Part shown: positions 54,285 to 63,011 of the stretch, in pieces | Layout: each line of letters starts with the position of its first letter | Numbering within the stretch: the first letter of the stretch is position 1 | The notes under the pieces: model-generated | Database searches by the model: none | The model's input: only the letters and a program-made list of their open reading frames with translations | What the model was told of the DNA's origin: nothing | Position numbers and translations under genes: made by a program | DNA from: Bittarella massiliensis (ex Durand et al. 2017) | GTDB taxonomy: Bacteria; Bacillota; Clostridia; Oscillospirales; Ruminococcaceae | Length of the DNA stretch: 64,000 nt | Reading direction: 5' to 3' | Assembly (NCBI RefSeq): GCF_017566145.1 | Contig: NZ_JABFCL010000003.1 | Span: forward strand, 310,001 to 374,000

Positions 54285-55552
54285 TCAAGCGGTTGCAGCG
54301 GAAGTTCGTCCTCATTGCCATGGGCTCTCTCCTGGCGGTGCTGGCGGTGCTGGTGGGGGCCGTCAACGCCGTGAACTTTGTGCAGATGGACCGGCGGGCC
54401 GACCGACTGTTGGAGATGATCTCCCAAAATGGGGGCAGGTTCCCGACGGGGGAAAAGGAGCCGCACCGGGGGGAGAGGCCCGGGAAGGAGGGGCTGCTGG
54501 GCCCCGGCATGACCGAGGAGACCCCCTTTGAGACCCGCTATTTTGTGGTGTGGGCCGACGGGGCGGGGCAGGTCTCCCAGCTGGACACCAGCCACGTTGC
54601 CGCCCTCTCCTCCCAGGAGGCCCAGAGCCTGGGAGAGGAGGTGCTCGCCTCGGGGCGGACCGGCGGCTATAAGGGCAGCTACAAGTACCTAAAGGTCGAC
54701 AGCGGCGACGGAAACATGGTGGTCTTTGTCGACTGCAGCAGCCAGGTGCGCACCGGGCTTTTTTACCTGGCGGTCTCCTGCGGGGTGGCGGCAATCAGCT
54801 TTTTGGTGGTGCTGGTGCTGGTGAGCGTCTTTTCCCGCCGGGCGGTGCGCCCGGTCATCGAGAGTTTGGAAAAGCAAAAGCAGTTCATCACCGACGCCGG
54901 GCACGAGATCAAGACCCCCCTGGCGGTCATCTCGGCCAACACCGATGTGCTGGAACTGGAGGGCGGGGCCAACCAGTGGACCGAGAGCATCCGCAACCAG
55001 ACTGCCCGGCTGGAGCGGCTGGTAAGGGATTTGCTGGCCCTCTCCCGCATGGAAGAGGGGAGCGTCGCCCTCTCCCTGTGCGACTTCTCCTTTTCCGATG
55101 TGGTGGAGAAGGCGGCCGAGCCCTTTCTCGCCCCGGCCCGGCAGCGGGGGCAGACCCTCGAGCTGGCAATCGAGCCGGAGGTCTCCCTCTGCGGGGACAA
55201 GAGCGGGGTGCGGCAGCTGGTGGCCATTTTGCTGGACAACGCCGTCAAGTATGCCGGCGAGGGGGGGCGCATCCAGCTACGGGCCGGCCGCCGGGGGCGG
55301 GGCGTTTTTCTGGAGGTGGCCAACACCGCCGACAGCCTGCCTGAGGGCGATTTGGACAGGCTTTTCGACCGCTTTTACCGGGCCGACTCCTCCCGTGCCC
55401 GCGCCACCGGCGGGTACGGCATCGGCCTCTCGATTGCCCGGGCTATCGCCGAGGCCCACGGCGGAAAGATCACCGCCTGCCGGGGCGAGGGGGAGATTTG
55501 TTTTTTGGTCGCCCTGCGGGCGGGGGCGGAGAGCCCGGGAGAGAGAAAATAG
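54281..55552 (+). CDS. Sensor histidine kinase (CiaH-like)
   Basis: 423 aa. Membrane helices at about residues 8-30 and 160-185 enclose a variable external domain. Phospho-His in KQFITDAGHEIKTPLAVISA near residue 210, N box LVAILLDNAVKYAGEGG, G boxes and TGGYGIGLSIARAIAEAHG. No HAMP domain is evident. Coupled with the regulator upstream. Confidence 0.92.
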   Translation: MIKRLQRKFVLIAMGSLLAVLAVLVGAVNAVNFVQMDRRADRLLEMISQNGGRFPTGEKEPHRGERPGKEGLLGPGMTEETPFETRYFVVWADGAGQVSQLDTSHVAALSSQEAQSLGEEVLASGRTGGYKGSYKYLKVDSGDGNMVVFVDCSSQVRTGLFYLAVSCGVAAISFLVVLVLVSVFSRRAVRPVIESLEKQKQFITDAGHEIKTPLAVISANTDVLELEGGANQWTESIRNQTARLERLVRDLLALSRMEEGSVALSLCDFSFSDVVEKAAEPFLAPARQRGQTLELAIEPEVSLCGDKSGVRQLVAILLDNAVKYAGEGGRIQLRAGRRGRGVFLEVANTADSLPEGDLDRLFDRFYRADSSRARATGGYGIGLSIARAIAEAHGGKITACRGEGEICFLVALRAGAESPGERK

Positions 55553-55598
55553 AAAAAACAGTTTTCAGCGGATGGTCGTCTGCTGGGAGCTGTTTTTT
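55553..55598 (+). terminator. Terminator after the two-component system
   Basis: AAAAAACAG.../...CTGTTTTTTT with an inner CAGC/GCTG pair. Confidence 0.7.
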
Positions 55599-55664
55599 TA
55601 TCCCTCCTCCCTTTTCGGGAGATTTGGGGAAAATACACTCTTTTTGGCCGAAGGGGCCGGGGGT

Positions 55665-55696
55665 CTTAAGTTGTTTTTAAGTTGGCCCTGTAAACT
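55665..55696 (+). promoter_or_regulatory. CiaR-type box and promoter of the VTC operon
   Basis: CTTAAG (55665-55670), 5 bases, TTTAAG (55676-55681), the same form as the pneumococcal CiaR box TTTAAG-N5-TTTAAG. It lies 9 bases before TAAACT (55691-55696), the usual place for an OmpR-type activator replacing a -35 box. Confidence 0.75.
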
Positions 55697-55747
55697 TTGA
55701 AAAAAAGCGGGGAGAACCCCGGCCAAACCCAAAAAGGAGGCAGCGAA

Positions 55748-56497
55748 ATGGGGGATTACCAGGGCGTTTTTGAGCGCTATGAAAAAAAGTATCTCCTCAC
55801 CCCCGGGCAGTACCGGGCCCTGCGCGAGGCGATGGAGGGGCGCGCCGAGCCCGACCAGTACGGCCACAGCAGGGTGTGCAGCGTCTATTTCGACACCCCC
55901 AGCTACCGGCTGATTCGCCGCTCGCTGGAGAAGCCCGGCTACAAGGAAAAATTGCGGCTGCGCAGCTACGGCGAGGTGGACGGCGACGACCCGGTCTTTG
56001 TAGAACTGAAGAAAAAATACGGCGGCATTGTCTACAAGCGGCGGGTGCAGCTGCCCTTAGACGAGGCGGAGGCCTACCTCTATCGCGGCCGGCCGGCGGC
56101 AAATCCCAGCCAGATCACCCGCGAGATCGACTGGTTTTGCCACTTTTACGGCGAGCTGGCCCCGCGGATGCTCATCACCTGCGAGCGCGTCGCCCTCTGC
56201 GGGGTGCGCGACGAAGGGCTGCGGGTGACCTTTGACCGGGACATCCGCTGGCGGGAAGAGGCTCTCTCCCTGCGGGAGGGAGTTTGGGGTGACCCCCTGC
56301 TGCGGCCGGAAGAGCGGCTGATGGAGATCAAGGCGCCGGGAGCGCTGCCCCTCTGGCTAACGCACGTCCTCGGGCAACAGGGGGTCTTCCCCATCTCCTT
56401 TTCCAAATACGGCAGCGCTTACTGTGAGAAAATGGGGAAGCGCTCCCCCGCAGACAACCGACACCTAAAAGAGAAAGGGGCATTTATCTGTGCTTGA
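55748..56497 (+). CDS. VTC-domain (polyphosphate polymerase-like) protein
   Basis: 249 aa, ATG behind AAGGAGG. CYTH-type tunnel fold of VTC4: FERYEKKYLLTPGQYRAL, VCSVYFDTPSYRLIRRSL, EKLRLRSYGE, VFVELKKKYGGIVYKRR and the C-terminal EIKAPGALPLWL and FSKYGSAY. In yeast this fold makes polyphosphate from ATP. In bacteria it is commonly encoded with DUF4956 proteins, as here (8-base overlap). Confidence 0.92.
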   Translation: MGDYQGVFERYEKKYLLTPGQYRALREAMEGRAEPDQYGHSRVCSVYFDTPSYRLIRRSLEKPGYKEKLRLRSYGEVDGDDPVFVELKKKYGGIVYKRRVQLPLDEAEAYLYRGRPAANPSQITREIDWFCHFYGELAPRMLITCERVALCGVRDEGLRVTFDRDIRWREEALSLREGVWGDPLLRPEERLMEIKAPGALPLWLTHVLGQQGVFPISFSKYGSAYCEKMGKRSPADNRHLKEKGAFICA

Positions 56498-57182
56498 CTC
56501 GCTTTTTACCAGTATTTTGACAACCTCGTCCACCGCGGCGGCCCTCTCCTTTGGGAAGCTGCTCCTCTGCACCGCCACCTCGCTGGTGCTGGGGGCAGCG
56601 ATCGCCGCCATCCACACCTTTCGCAACCGCTATACCAAGGGATTTGTCATGACGTTGGCCCTGTTGCCGGCGGTGGTGCAGATGGTGATTTTGATGGTCA
56701 ATGGCAACCTGGGCACCGGGGTGGCAGTGGCGGGGGCTTTCAGCCTGGTTCGCTTTCGCTCGGCCCCCGGCAGCGCTCGGGAGATTTGCAGTATCTTTTT
56801 GGCCATGGCGGTGGGACTGGCCACCGGCATGGGCTATCTGGCGGCGGCCGCCCTCTTTGTGCTCATCATCGGCGGGGCGAGCATCGGTTACACCTGTTTG
56901 CGATTCGGGGAGCAAAAGCAGCTGGAAAAGGAGCTGAAGATCACCATTCCCGAGACGTTGGACTACACCGATCTCTTTGACGACCTGTTTGCCCGCTACA
57001 CCGCCCACTGGAAGCTGGAGCAGGTCAAGACCACCAACATGGGCAGCCTCTACCGGCTGGATTACCGCATCGCACTGCGGGACCCGGCCCAGGAAAAGGC
57101 ATTTTTGGACGAACTGCGCTGCCGAAACGGCAATCTGGAGATTGTATGCGGCCGCCTCCCCCTCCTCGCCGAGGAGCTGTGA
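56490..57182 (+). CDS. DUF4956 membrane protein
   Basis: 230 aa from a GTG at 56490 overlapping the VTC gene. Four membrane helices in the first 130 residues (TKGFVMTLALLPAVVQMVIL, GAFSLVRFRSAPGSAREIC), then a cytoplasmic domain (TIPETLDYTDLFDDLF). The GAFSLVRFRSAPG loop is typical for DUF4956. Probably a membrane partner of the VTC protein. Confidence 0.92.
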   Translation: MLDSLFTSILTTSSTAAALSFGKLLLCTATSLVLGAAIAAIHTFRNRYTKGFVMTLALLPAVVQMVILMVNGNLGTGVAVAGAFSLVRFRSAPGSAREICSIFLAMAVGLATGMGYLAAAALFVLIIGGASIGYTCLRFGEQKQLEKELKITIPETLDYTDLFDDLFARYTAHWKLEQVKTTNMGSLYRLDYRIALRDPAQEKAFLDELRCRNGNLEIVCGRLPLLAEEL

Positions 57183-57199
57183 ATGGAGAAAGAAGGCGT

Positions 57200-59134
57200 A
57201 TGGATTTGACAGGGAGAAAACGACAGAAGCTGGCGCTGCTGCTGGCGGCGACGTTGACCCTTTGGAGCATGGCGGGGTGCGGGAAAAAGACTGCCGCCGA
57301 GACAGAAGGGGGGGAGGCAAACAGCGCGCCCGCTGTCTCCGCCGCCGACATTGACATCACTTTTACTGCCCGGGACCTGGACGTGGGGTACGACGAGGGG
57401 ACTGCCACCAAGGTGGTCTTTGACGGTTCCAGCATCAATATTGCTGGCAGCGGTGCGGCCTTGGACGGCGGGGTACTGACCCTCTCCGCCGAGGGGACCT
57501 ATCTCCTTTCGGGGCAGTGGGACGAGGGGCAGGTCCGCGTCTCGGTGGGGAAAGAGGAGAAGGTGCAGCTGGTGCTGCAGGGGGTGACGGTGCACTGCAG
57601 CACCGGCCCGGCCCTCTACATTGCCCAGGGGGACAAGGTCTTTATCACCCTGGCGGAGGGGAGCGAAAACGCCTTGAGCGACGGGGACGGTTACTCCCTG
57701 GATGAGGCCGACGGCAACCTGGACGGCGCTGTCTTCAGCCGGGCGGATTTGACTGTCAACGGCTCCGGCGCGCTGACAGTGGACGGCAACTACAAGCACG
57801 GCATCGTCTCGAAAGACGACCTGACAATCACCGGCGGGGAGCTGGCGGTGACCGCCGTGGGGCAGGCCCTGTCGGGGAAGGACTGCGTCAAGATTGGGGA
57901 TGGGACCTTTGTGCTCACCAGCGGGACTGACGCTATTCAGTCGAGCAATGCCGAGGACGCCGGGCGGGGGTTTGTCTATATTGCCGGAGGGGACTTTGCC
58001 CTGCATGCGGGCAACGACGGCATACAGGCGGAGACGGTCCTCCGGATTGACGGGGGGACTTTTGAACTGGTGAGCGGCGGGGGCAGCGCCAACGCCAGCA
58101 CCGATGCCGGCGGCGAAGCCCAACCCGGCTGGGGCCAGTGGGGCAGCAGCCCCGGCGGCGAAAGGCCGGATGGAGGGGCGCCCGGGGCGATGGGCGGAGC
58201 GCCCGACGCGATCCCAGCCGGCACCCAGACGGTGCAGACTGCGGCCCAGCAGACAGACGCCGCCAGCGCCCAGAGCGGGGACAGCGCCAAGGGGCTGAAG
58301 GCGGGAAGTGAGCTGATCGTCAACGGCGGCACCTTTGACATCGATTCGTCGGACGACTCCCTCCACTGCAACGGGGACCTGACGGTCACGGACGGAACCC
58401 TCCGCCTCTCTTCGGGGGATGACGGCGTCCACGCCGATGGCGGTTTGCGAATCAGCGGCGGAACTGTCGAGATCGCCAAGTGCTACGAGGGGATCGAGGG
58501 GCTGCACATCGACATCTCCGGCGGCGAGATCAGCCTGACAGCCAGCGACGACGGTCTCAACGCGGCGGGGGGGAACGACGGTTCCTCCCTGGGCGGCAGG
58601 CCGGGGCAGAACAGCTTTGCCGGCGACGGGGACGCGGCCACCATCTCCATCTCGGGCGGGGTGCTCCGGGTGGATGCGGCCGGGGACGGCATCGACTCCA
58701 ACGGCAGTTTGCAAATCAGCGGCGGCACCGTCTATGTAGACGGACCCACCGACGGGGGCAATGGGGCCCTCGACTATGATGGCAGCGGCGAGATCAGCGG
58801 CGGCACGGTTGTGGCGGCGGGCAGCACCGGGATGGCGATGGGCTTTACCAGCGGTTCCACCCAGGGTTCCATCCTCTGCAACTTCCCCTCGTCGGTGGCG
58901 GCGGGAAGCGAATTTGTCCTCAAGGACAGCGCGGGCAACACCCTGGTGAGCTACACCCCCCAGAAGGCCTACCAGTCGGTGGCGGTGAGCTGCCCTGCAA
59001 TGAAGCAGGGGGAGAAGTACACCCTGTATGCCGGCAGCCAGACGGCGGAGGTCACCCTGACCTCCCTGACCGCCACCTACGGACAAGGGGGAATGGGCGG
59101 CGCGCCCGGACAGCAGGGCGGAAAGATGCGCTAG
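57200..59134 (+). CDS. Carbohydrate-binding-domain lipoprotein (DUF4353-like)
   Basis: 644 aa from the ATG at 57200. Lipoprotein signal with lipobox WSMAGCGKK near residue 27. Two beta-helix-like regions made of repeated motifs such as ISGGTVEIAKCYEGIEGLHI and SSDDSLHCNGDLTVTDGTLR, separated by a Gly/Pro/Ala/Gln-rich linker (about 305-360), and a C-terminal domain with AYQSVAVSCP. Such proteins are found beside VTC, DUF4956 and CotH genes; here CotH is missing. Surface exposed. Confidence 0.88.
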   Translation: MDLTGRKRQKLALLLAATLTLWSMAGCGKKTAAETEGGEANSAPAVSAADIDITFTARDLDVGYDEGTATKVVFDGSSINIAGSGAALDGGVLTLSAEGTYLLSGQWDEGQVRVSVGKEEKVQLVLQGVTVHCSTGPALYIAQGDKVFITLAEGSENALSDGDGYSLDEADGNLDGAVFSRADLTVNGSGALTVDGNYKHGIVSKDDLTITGGELAVTAVGQALSGKDCVKIGDGTFVLTSGTDAIQSSNAEDAGRGFVYIAGGDFALHAGNDGIQAETVLRIDGGTFELVSGGGSANASTDAGGEAQPGWGQWGSSPGGERPDGGAPGAMGGAPDAIPAGTQTVQTAAQQTDAASAQSGDSAKGLKAGSELIVNGGTFDIDSSDDSLHCNGDLTVTDGTLRLSSGDDGVHADGGLRISGGTVEIAKCYEGIEGLHIDISGGEISLTASDDGLNAAGGNDGSSLGGRPGQNSFAGDGDAATISISGGVLRVDAAGDGIDSNGSLQISGGTVYVDGPTDGGNGALDYDGSGEISGGTVVAAGSTGMAMGFTSGSTQGSILCNFPSSVAAGSEFVLKDSAGNTLVSYTPQKAYQSVAVSCPAMKQGEKYTLYAGSQTAEVTLTSLTATYGQGGMGGAPGQQGGKMR

Positions 59135-59154
59135 GAGACGCGCCGGTTTATGTG

Positions 59155-59193
59155 GAGGGCCTGGGAGGCGGCAGCCTGCCCGGGCTCTTTTTT
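59155..59193 (+). terminator. Terminator of the VTC operon
   Basis: GAGGGCCTGG../..CCCGGGCTC stem followed by six T residues. Confidence 0.8.
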
Positions 59194-59205
59194 GGCGGGC
59201 GGGCA

Positions 59206-59235
59206 TTGACCGGGACCGCCGGGAAATGGTATGGT
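59206..59235 (+). promoter_or_regulatory. Promoter of the gene at 59283
   Basis: TTGACC (59206-59211), 18 bases, TATGGT (59230-59235). Confidence 0.7.
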
Positions 59236-59282
59236 AGAAAAAGCAGATTGCCCGGCCTGGGCCGGGAGAGAGGGGAGTGCAG

Positions 59283-59720
59283 ATGGAGCGGGAGATCGAT
59301 CCCTATTCCTACCAGTGCGGGGTGATGGACGCCTTTTGCGAGATGGTTCACGCCGGGGTCAAGAAGATCGCCTTAAGCCACCCCTGTCCCACCCGGGAGG
59401 AGCGGGACAGCTACCTGCCGGAGGCGGAGAGGCTCTGCCAAAAATACGGCGTGCGCTGTTTTTTGGAGAACGGGGGGCTGGTGACCGACCTGTTTCCCCG
59501 CGCGCTCAACGAGAACAGCTACAACCTGGTGTTTTACCGCCGGGAAGAGGACATTGCAGCCTACCGGGCCATTGGCGAAGAGAAGGCGCGGCTGTTGGCC
59601 GGCGGGGCATACCGGGGAGCGGCGAGGGAGCGGCTGGCGGCGGATTTTGGACGGCTGCTGGGCTACCGGGAGGACGACATCGCGCGGCTGATGGCGGAAA
59701 ACGGCGACCGGGAACCGTGA
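59283..59720 (+). CDS. Uncharacterised protein, 145 aa
   Basis: ATG at 59283 with AGAGGGGAG upstream. Soluble mixed alpha/beta protein: SYQCGVMDAFCEMVHAGVKK, LSHPCPTREERDSYLPEAER, ENSYNLVFYRREEDIAAYRA. I do not recognise the family, though the pattern recurs in Clostridia as a small protein upstream of an exonuclease. It lies 13 bases before the DEDDh exonuclease gene and is probably co-transcribed with it. Confidence 0.72.
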   Translation: MEREIDPYSYQCGVMDAFCEMVHAGVKKIALSHPCPTREERDSYLPEAERLCQKYGVRCFLENGGLVTDLFPRALNENSYNLVFYRREEDIAAYRAIGEEKARLLAGGAYRGAARERLAADFGRLLGYREDDIARLMAENGDREP

Positions 59721-59733
59721 GGGGACAAGACAG

Positions 59734-60666
59734 ATGGACTATGTAATTTTGGATTTGGAGTGGAACCAGCCGGTCTCACAGGACCGGGCGATCGAGGGGT
59801 TGGCCGGGGAGATCATTCAGTTTGGCGCGGTGAAGCTGGACGGGGAAAAGCGGGTGGCGGACAGCTTTGCGGCGGTGGTTCGCCCCTGCCGCTACACCAG
59901 GATGAACCGGTATGTCAAAAAGCTCACCGGCATAGACGAGAAGATGTTGGCCAAGGGAATGGCCTTCCCCCAGGCACTGGACGCCTTTCACCGCTGGTGC
60001 GGGGAAGAGTTTGCCCTGTTGACCTGGGGACACGACGACGGCCCGCTGCTCAAGGAGAACGCGCGGCTGCACGGCTTGCCCACCGACTGGATTGCCGCCC
60101 CCTACAACCTGCAGGTGCTCTTTAACGAGCAGGTGACGGGGGAGAACCGGCAGTGGTCGCTGGCCGCAGGGCTGGAAAAGCTGGGGCTGGCCCCGGACGA
60201 CGCGGCCCACGACGCCCTTCACGACGCCCGCAGCACCGCCCAGATCGCCGCCCGGCTGGACCTGGATAAGGGGATTGCCGGGTACCGGGACGCCACCTCT
60301 GCCCTCCTCTGTGCCGACGTGCTGGCCAGCGCTGGGTTTCGCGGGCTGACAGACCCGGCAGCCGCCTTGGAGGGGGCGGTGGGAGAGATTCCCTGCCCGG
60401 TGTGCGGACAGCCGCTAAAGAGAGACGAGTGGGTAGAGCAAAACGGCGAGAAGCGGATCGCCATGGCCGTCTGCCCTGCGCACGGGCGGTTTTTTGTGCG
60501 GCTTAAGCTGTGGCGCACCGGCAAGACCTTTTCTGCCCGGCGGACGCTCTGCCGCCCAGACGAGCAGATTGACGCCTTTTACCGGGAAAAAGCGGCGCGT
60601 GCCCGGCAGCGGGCAGAAAAGCGGCGCGCGGATGAGGCCGCAGGCAAACAGACAGGCGAGGACTAA
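59734..60666 (+). CDS. DEDDh-family 3'-5' exonuclease
   Basis: 310 aa. Exonuclease fold with the acidic residues in YVILDLEWNQP (DxE), WGHDDGPLLKEN (D) and AHDALHDARSTAQIA (H-D). C-terminal extension has a Cys pair (IPCPVCGQPLKRDEW) and a second (CPAHGRF), perhaps a zinc finger, then a basic tail. Resembles the KapD/ERI-1-like group. Second gene of a probable two-gene unit. Confidence 0.92.
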   Translation: MDYVILDLEWNQPVSQDRAIEGLAGEIIQFGAVKLDGEKRVADSFAAVVRPCRYTRMNRYVKKLTGIDEKMLAKGMAFPQALDAFHRWCGEEFALLTWGHDDGPLLKENARLHGLPTDWIAAPYNLQVLFNEQVTGENRQWSLAAGLEKLGLAPDDAAHDALHDARSTAQIAARLDLDKGIAGYRDATSALLCADVLASAGFRGLTDPAAALEGAVGEIPCPVCGQPLKRDEWVEQNGEKRIAMAVCPAHGRFFVRLKLWRTGKTFSARRTLCRPDEQIDAFYREKAARARQRAEKRRADEAAGKQTGED

Positions 60667-60716
60667 AAGGCGAGAAGCCGTTTCTCCAAAGGGAGAGACG
60701 GCTTCTCATTTTTTGG
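60666..60716. terminator. Bidirectional terminator between the exonuclease and desulfoferrodoxin genes
   Basis: Stem AAGGCGAGAAGCCGTTTCTCC/GGAGAGACGGCTTCTC with T-rich flanks for both strands. Confidence 0.85.
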
Positions 60717-60718
60717 CT

Positions 60719-61105
60719 TTATTGGAAGGGGTATTCCTCTTTCCAGAGGCCGTGGAGGTTGCAGTACTCGTAGACCGCTTCGGCCTGATCGTCGGGGTCC
60801 AGCCAAAAGGTGGCCACCGGCCGCTGGTCGGGGGAGAGGGTCTTGCACTGGCGGACGCCGTTTTTTGTTTCCAGAGCAATCCAGCGGATGGAGTGCTCGG
60901 GGGTCATGGGGTGCTCGGCAGAGCCGACGCAGACGTGGACGGCGTTGCCGTCGACCTGGACGACAGGGAGGTGTTTTTCGACCGCTCCATCGGTGGTTCC
61001 GGGGAGCAGTTCCTCCATGGGCTGGCCGCAGCAGATGGTGGGGACGGAGGTGGCCTCTACCATCTCGACGATCTTTCCGCAGATTTCGCACTTGTAAAAT
61101 TTCAT
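60719..61105 (-). CDS. Desulfoferrodoxin (superoxide reductase)
   Basis: 128 aa from the ATG at 61105. N-terminal desulforedoxin iron site YKCEICGKI and TICCGQPM, then the neelaredoxin domain with the iron ligands in EKHLPVV, SAEHPMTPEHSIRW and CNLHGLW. Reduces superoxide in anaerobes. Monocistronic. Confidence 0.96.
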   Translation of the reverse strand: MKFYKCEICGKIVEMVEATSVPTICCGQPMEELLPGTTDGAVEKHLPVVQVDGNAVHVCVGSAEHPMTPEHSIRWIALETKNGVRQCKTLSPDQRPVATFWLDPDDQAEAVYEYCNLHGLWKEEYPFQ

Positions 61106-61307
61106 CAGTGAACTCCTTTCGCGGGGAGGGGGAGGGCAGCCTGCTCTCCCCCCCTTGTTGGTGGGTCTATGGCAATTATGTGCGGCGGGTGTGGCGAACA
61201 TGCGCCGACAGGGGAGAAAAGGGGGCGAAGACTGCGGAGTGGGAACAAAAAAGAAGAGGCGTTTTTGATTCGCAACGAAATAGCTAAAAAACGTTTTGAA
61301 ATATAGT

Positions 61308-61359
61308 GCAAGATTCTTGTTTATTATATATTGAAAAACAAATGTTCTTGTACTATCAT
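61308..61359 (+). promoter_or_regulatory. Promoter and CI-type operators of the phage-tail region
   Basis: TTGAAA (61331-61336), 17 bases, TATCAT (61354-61359). Sites GCAAGATTCTTGT (61308-61320) upstream of the -35 and CAAATGTTCTTGT (61339-61351) in the spacer resemble the repressor operators at 25488-25558. The surrounding 61200-61480 is AT-rich and otherwise empty. Confidence 0.7.
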
Positions 61360-61484
61360 AGAGATACAGACAATTCCAGGCGGAGACAAGGATGATGATA
61401 GGGCCAATGTCGGCCTTGTGGTAGCGTAAACGATCTTATTTTGTGGAGTTTTGTTTCTTATTGGATATAAACGGAGGGGGCGGT

Positions 61485-61568
61485 TTGGATCGAGCAGTGG
61501 AGAGGGGATGTTGCGGCGCGAGTATCTGCGATGTGTCCGCCGCAGTGGCGGAGAAAAAGACCGGTTGA
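61485..61568 (+). CDS. Possible 27-aa small ORF
   Basis: TTG start with GGAGGGGG eight bases upstream, encoding LDRAVERGCCGASICDVSAA and a short tail. The Cys-rich sequence has no family I know. The good ribosome site is the only support, so it is weak. Confidence 0.25.
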   Translation: MDRAVERGCCGASICDVSAAVAEKKTG

Positions 61569-61590
61569 ATTGACAAAGGAGGAAGAAGAG

Positions 61591-61782
61591 ATGATTTACC
61601 CCTGTTACAACTGCAAGGAGGAGAGACCCTGCGACCGGGAACACTGTCTGGCGTTTCAGCTGATGCGGCAACACGGGGAGGAACTGCTGCAGGAGCGAAG
61701 GAGAGCCCAGGAGCGGGAGAGAGATGTCCGACAGACGGAGATGGAGCGCACCGAGATGATTCGGCGCCGATACAGGAGATAG
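61591..61782 (+). CDS. Small Cys-rich phage-type protein
   Basis: 63 aa, ATG with AAAGGAGG upstream. Cys pattern YPCYNCKEERPCDREHC suggests a zinc site; the rest is a highly charged helix (EELLQERRRAQERERD). First clear gene of the tail region, 11 bases before the regulator. Confidence 0.7.
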   Translation: MIYPCYNCKEERPCDREHCLAFQLMRQHGEELLQERRRAQERERDVRQTEMERTEMIRRRYRR

Positions 61783-61793
61783 GGAGTGTAAAG

Positions 61794-62252
61794 ATGGCGG
61801 CAGCAGAAGAGCAGGTCAAGGCATTTTTGCGCCAGTATTTGGAGTGTGAACGGGAGATAGAGGTGCGCGCAGAAGAACTGGCCCGATGCCGGTGTTTGGC
61901 GGTCAAGACCACGGGGGCGGTCAGCGGGGAACGGGTGCAGGGGAGCCGGAGAAACCGCCTCGAAGAGACCGTTGAGCGGATTGTGGAGTTGGAGGAGGCC
62001 CTTTTGGAGCAGGTCGACCGGCTGCAGGGAACCAAGGAAGCGGTGGACCGGGTCATTGCGGCGGTGGACAATGGGGAGCAGCGGGCGGTTTTGCAGATGC
62101 GCTACCTAGCAGGGAAAAACTGGGAGGAGACTGGCGACGCGCTGGGGTACAGCCTGCGCCACGCTGCACGCCTGCACAATTTGGCGGTAAAAGAGCTGGC
62201 AGGGAGGGGAGAGACCGGTTTGTTGGGGCGGGCCGAAGGGCGGTGCACTTGA
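61794..62252 (+). CDS. ArpU/RinA-like phage late-gene regulator (DUF1492-like)
   Basis: 152 aa. Coiled N-terminus and a sigma-70 region 4-like helix-turn-helix at the end: RAVLQMRYLAGKNWEETGDA and GYSLRHAARLHNLAVKEL. This family activates late or structural genes in phages and in phage-tail-like bacteriocin loci. It lies directly upstream of the tail gene promoter region (62253-62406). Confidence 0.82.
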   Translation: MAAAEEQVKAFLRQYLECEREIEVRAEELARCRCLAVKTTGAVSGERVQGSRRNRLEETVERIVELEEALLEQVDRLQGTKEAVDRVIAAVDNGEQRAVLQMRYLAGKNWEETGDALGYSLRHAARLHNLAVKELAGRGETGLLGRAEGRCT

Positions 62253-62270
62253 AAAAGGATGTCCTTTTTT
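62252..62270 (+). terminator. Weak hairpin after the regulator
   Basis: AAAAAGG-ATGT-CCTTTTTT; short stem with T-run. A second, longer inverted repeat ACCCTCC/GGAGGGT lies at 62316-62343. Confidence 0.4.
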
Positions 62271-62406
62271 GTCCGTGTTCCCTGTGCTAAGATGGTATTG
62301 GAGAAAAGAAGACGGACCCTCCGCTTCTTTTTTCTGGGAGGGTAGGCAACATTTGTTGTTGTTTATAAGAAACAAATTTTATTAAAATGAAAAGGAGAAT
62401 GCAACA

Positions 62407-63000
62407 ATGGCAGTATCTGAAATCAAAAGAGGAACTGAGATGGCGATGATCGATTGCTGTATGATCGTCGTGACCCCCGAGGGTGAGGAGAAGAGTTTGG
62501 CTGTTACCTCCAACACCAAATTGGGGGTAGAGCCGCTGGTCGAGGTGACCGAGGCGGTGAAACTGATCATCAAGGGGGTGCTCAAAGCACAGAAGCCCGA
62601 GGTGAAAACCATTACTGGACACACCCTCACCCTGACCGACAATATGACCATTTTGGAGTTTATTGAGGTGATGCAGGGCGGCACCCTCACCCGCAACGAG
62701 GCGGGGGAGATCACCGGCTATACTCCCCCTGTTGTAGGGGAGGCCTACAAGCCCAAAAAGTTTGTGTTGGAGGCATACTCCTCGCAGATTGACCAGGGCG
62801 GAAATGTGATCAAGTACGAGAAGGTTCGCTACCCCGGCTGCACCGGCCAGCCCGTCGGCATCAACTCGGAGGACGGGGTCTTCCGCCTGCACGAGTATGT
62901 CATCAACTCGGCTCCCGGCAAGGGCGAGGCACCGTATGAGCTCTCCTATGTGGACGAGCTGCCCGATGTCGACGCCGTCACCCCGGCCCCTGGCAAATAG
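62407..63000 (+). CDS. Phage tail tube-like protein
   Basis: 197 aa, ATG with AAAGGAG upstream. Beta-rich throughout (EVTEAVKLIIKGVLKAQKPE, TGHTLTLTDNMTILEFIEVM, GNVIKYEKVRYPGCTGQPV), as in tail tube proteins of long-tailed phages. The identification rests on position before a tail chaperone and a tape measure gene plus this character, so it is moderate. Confidence 0.7.
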   Translation: MAVSEIKRGTEMAMIDCCMIVVTPEGEEKSLAVTSNTKLGVEPLVEVTEAVKLIIKGVLKAQKPEVKTITGHTLTLTDNMTILEFIEVMQGGTLTRNEAGEITGYTPPVVGEAYKPKKFVLEAYSSQIDQGGNVIKYEKVRYPGCTGQPVGINSEDGVFRLHEYVINSAPGKGEAPYELSYVDELPDVDAVTPAPGK

Positions 63001-63011
63001 GAGAGAGACAG

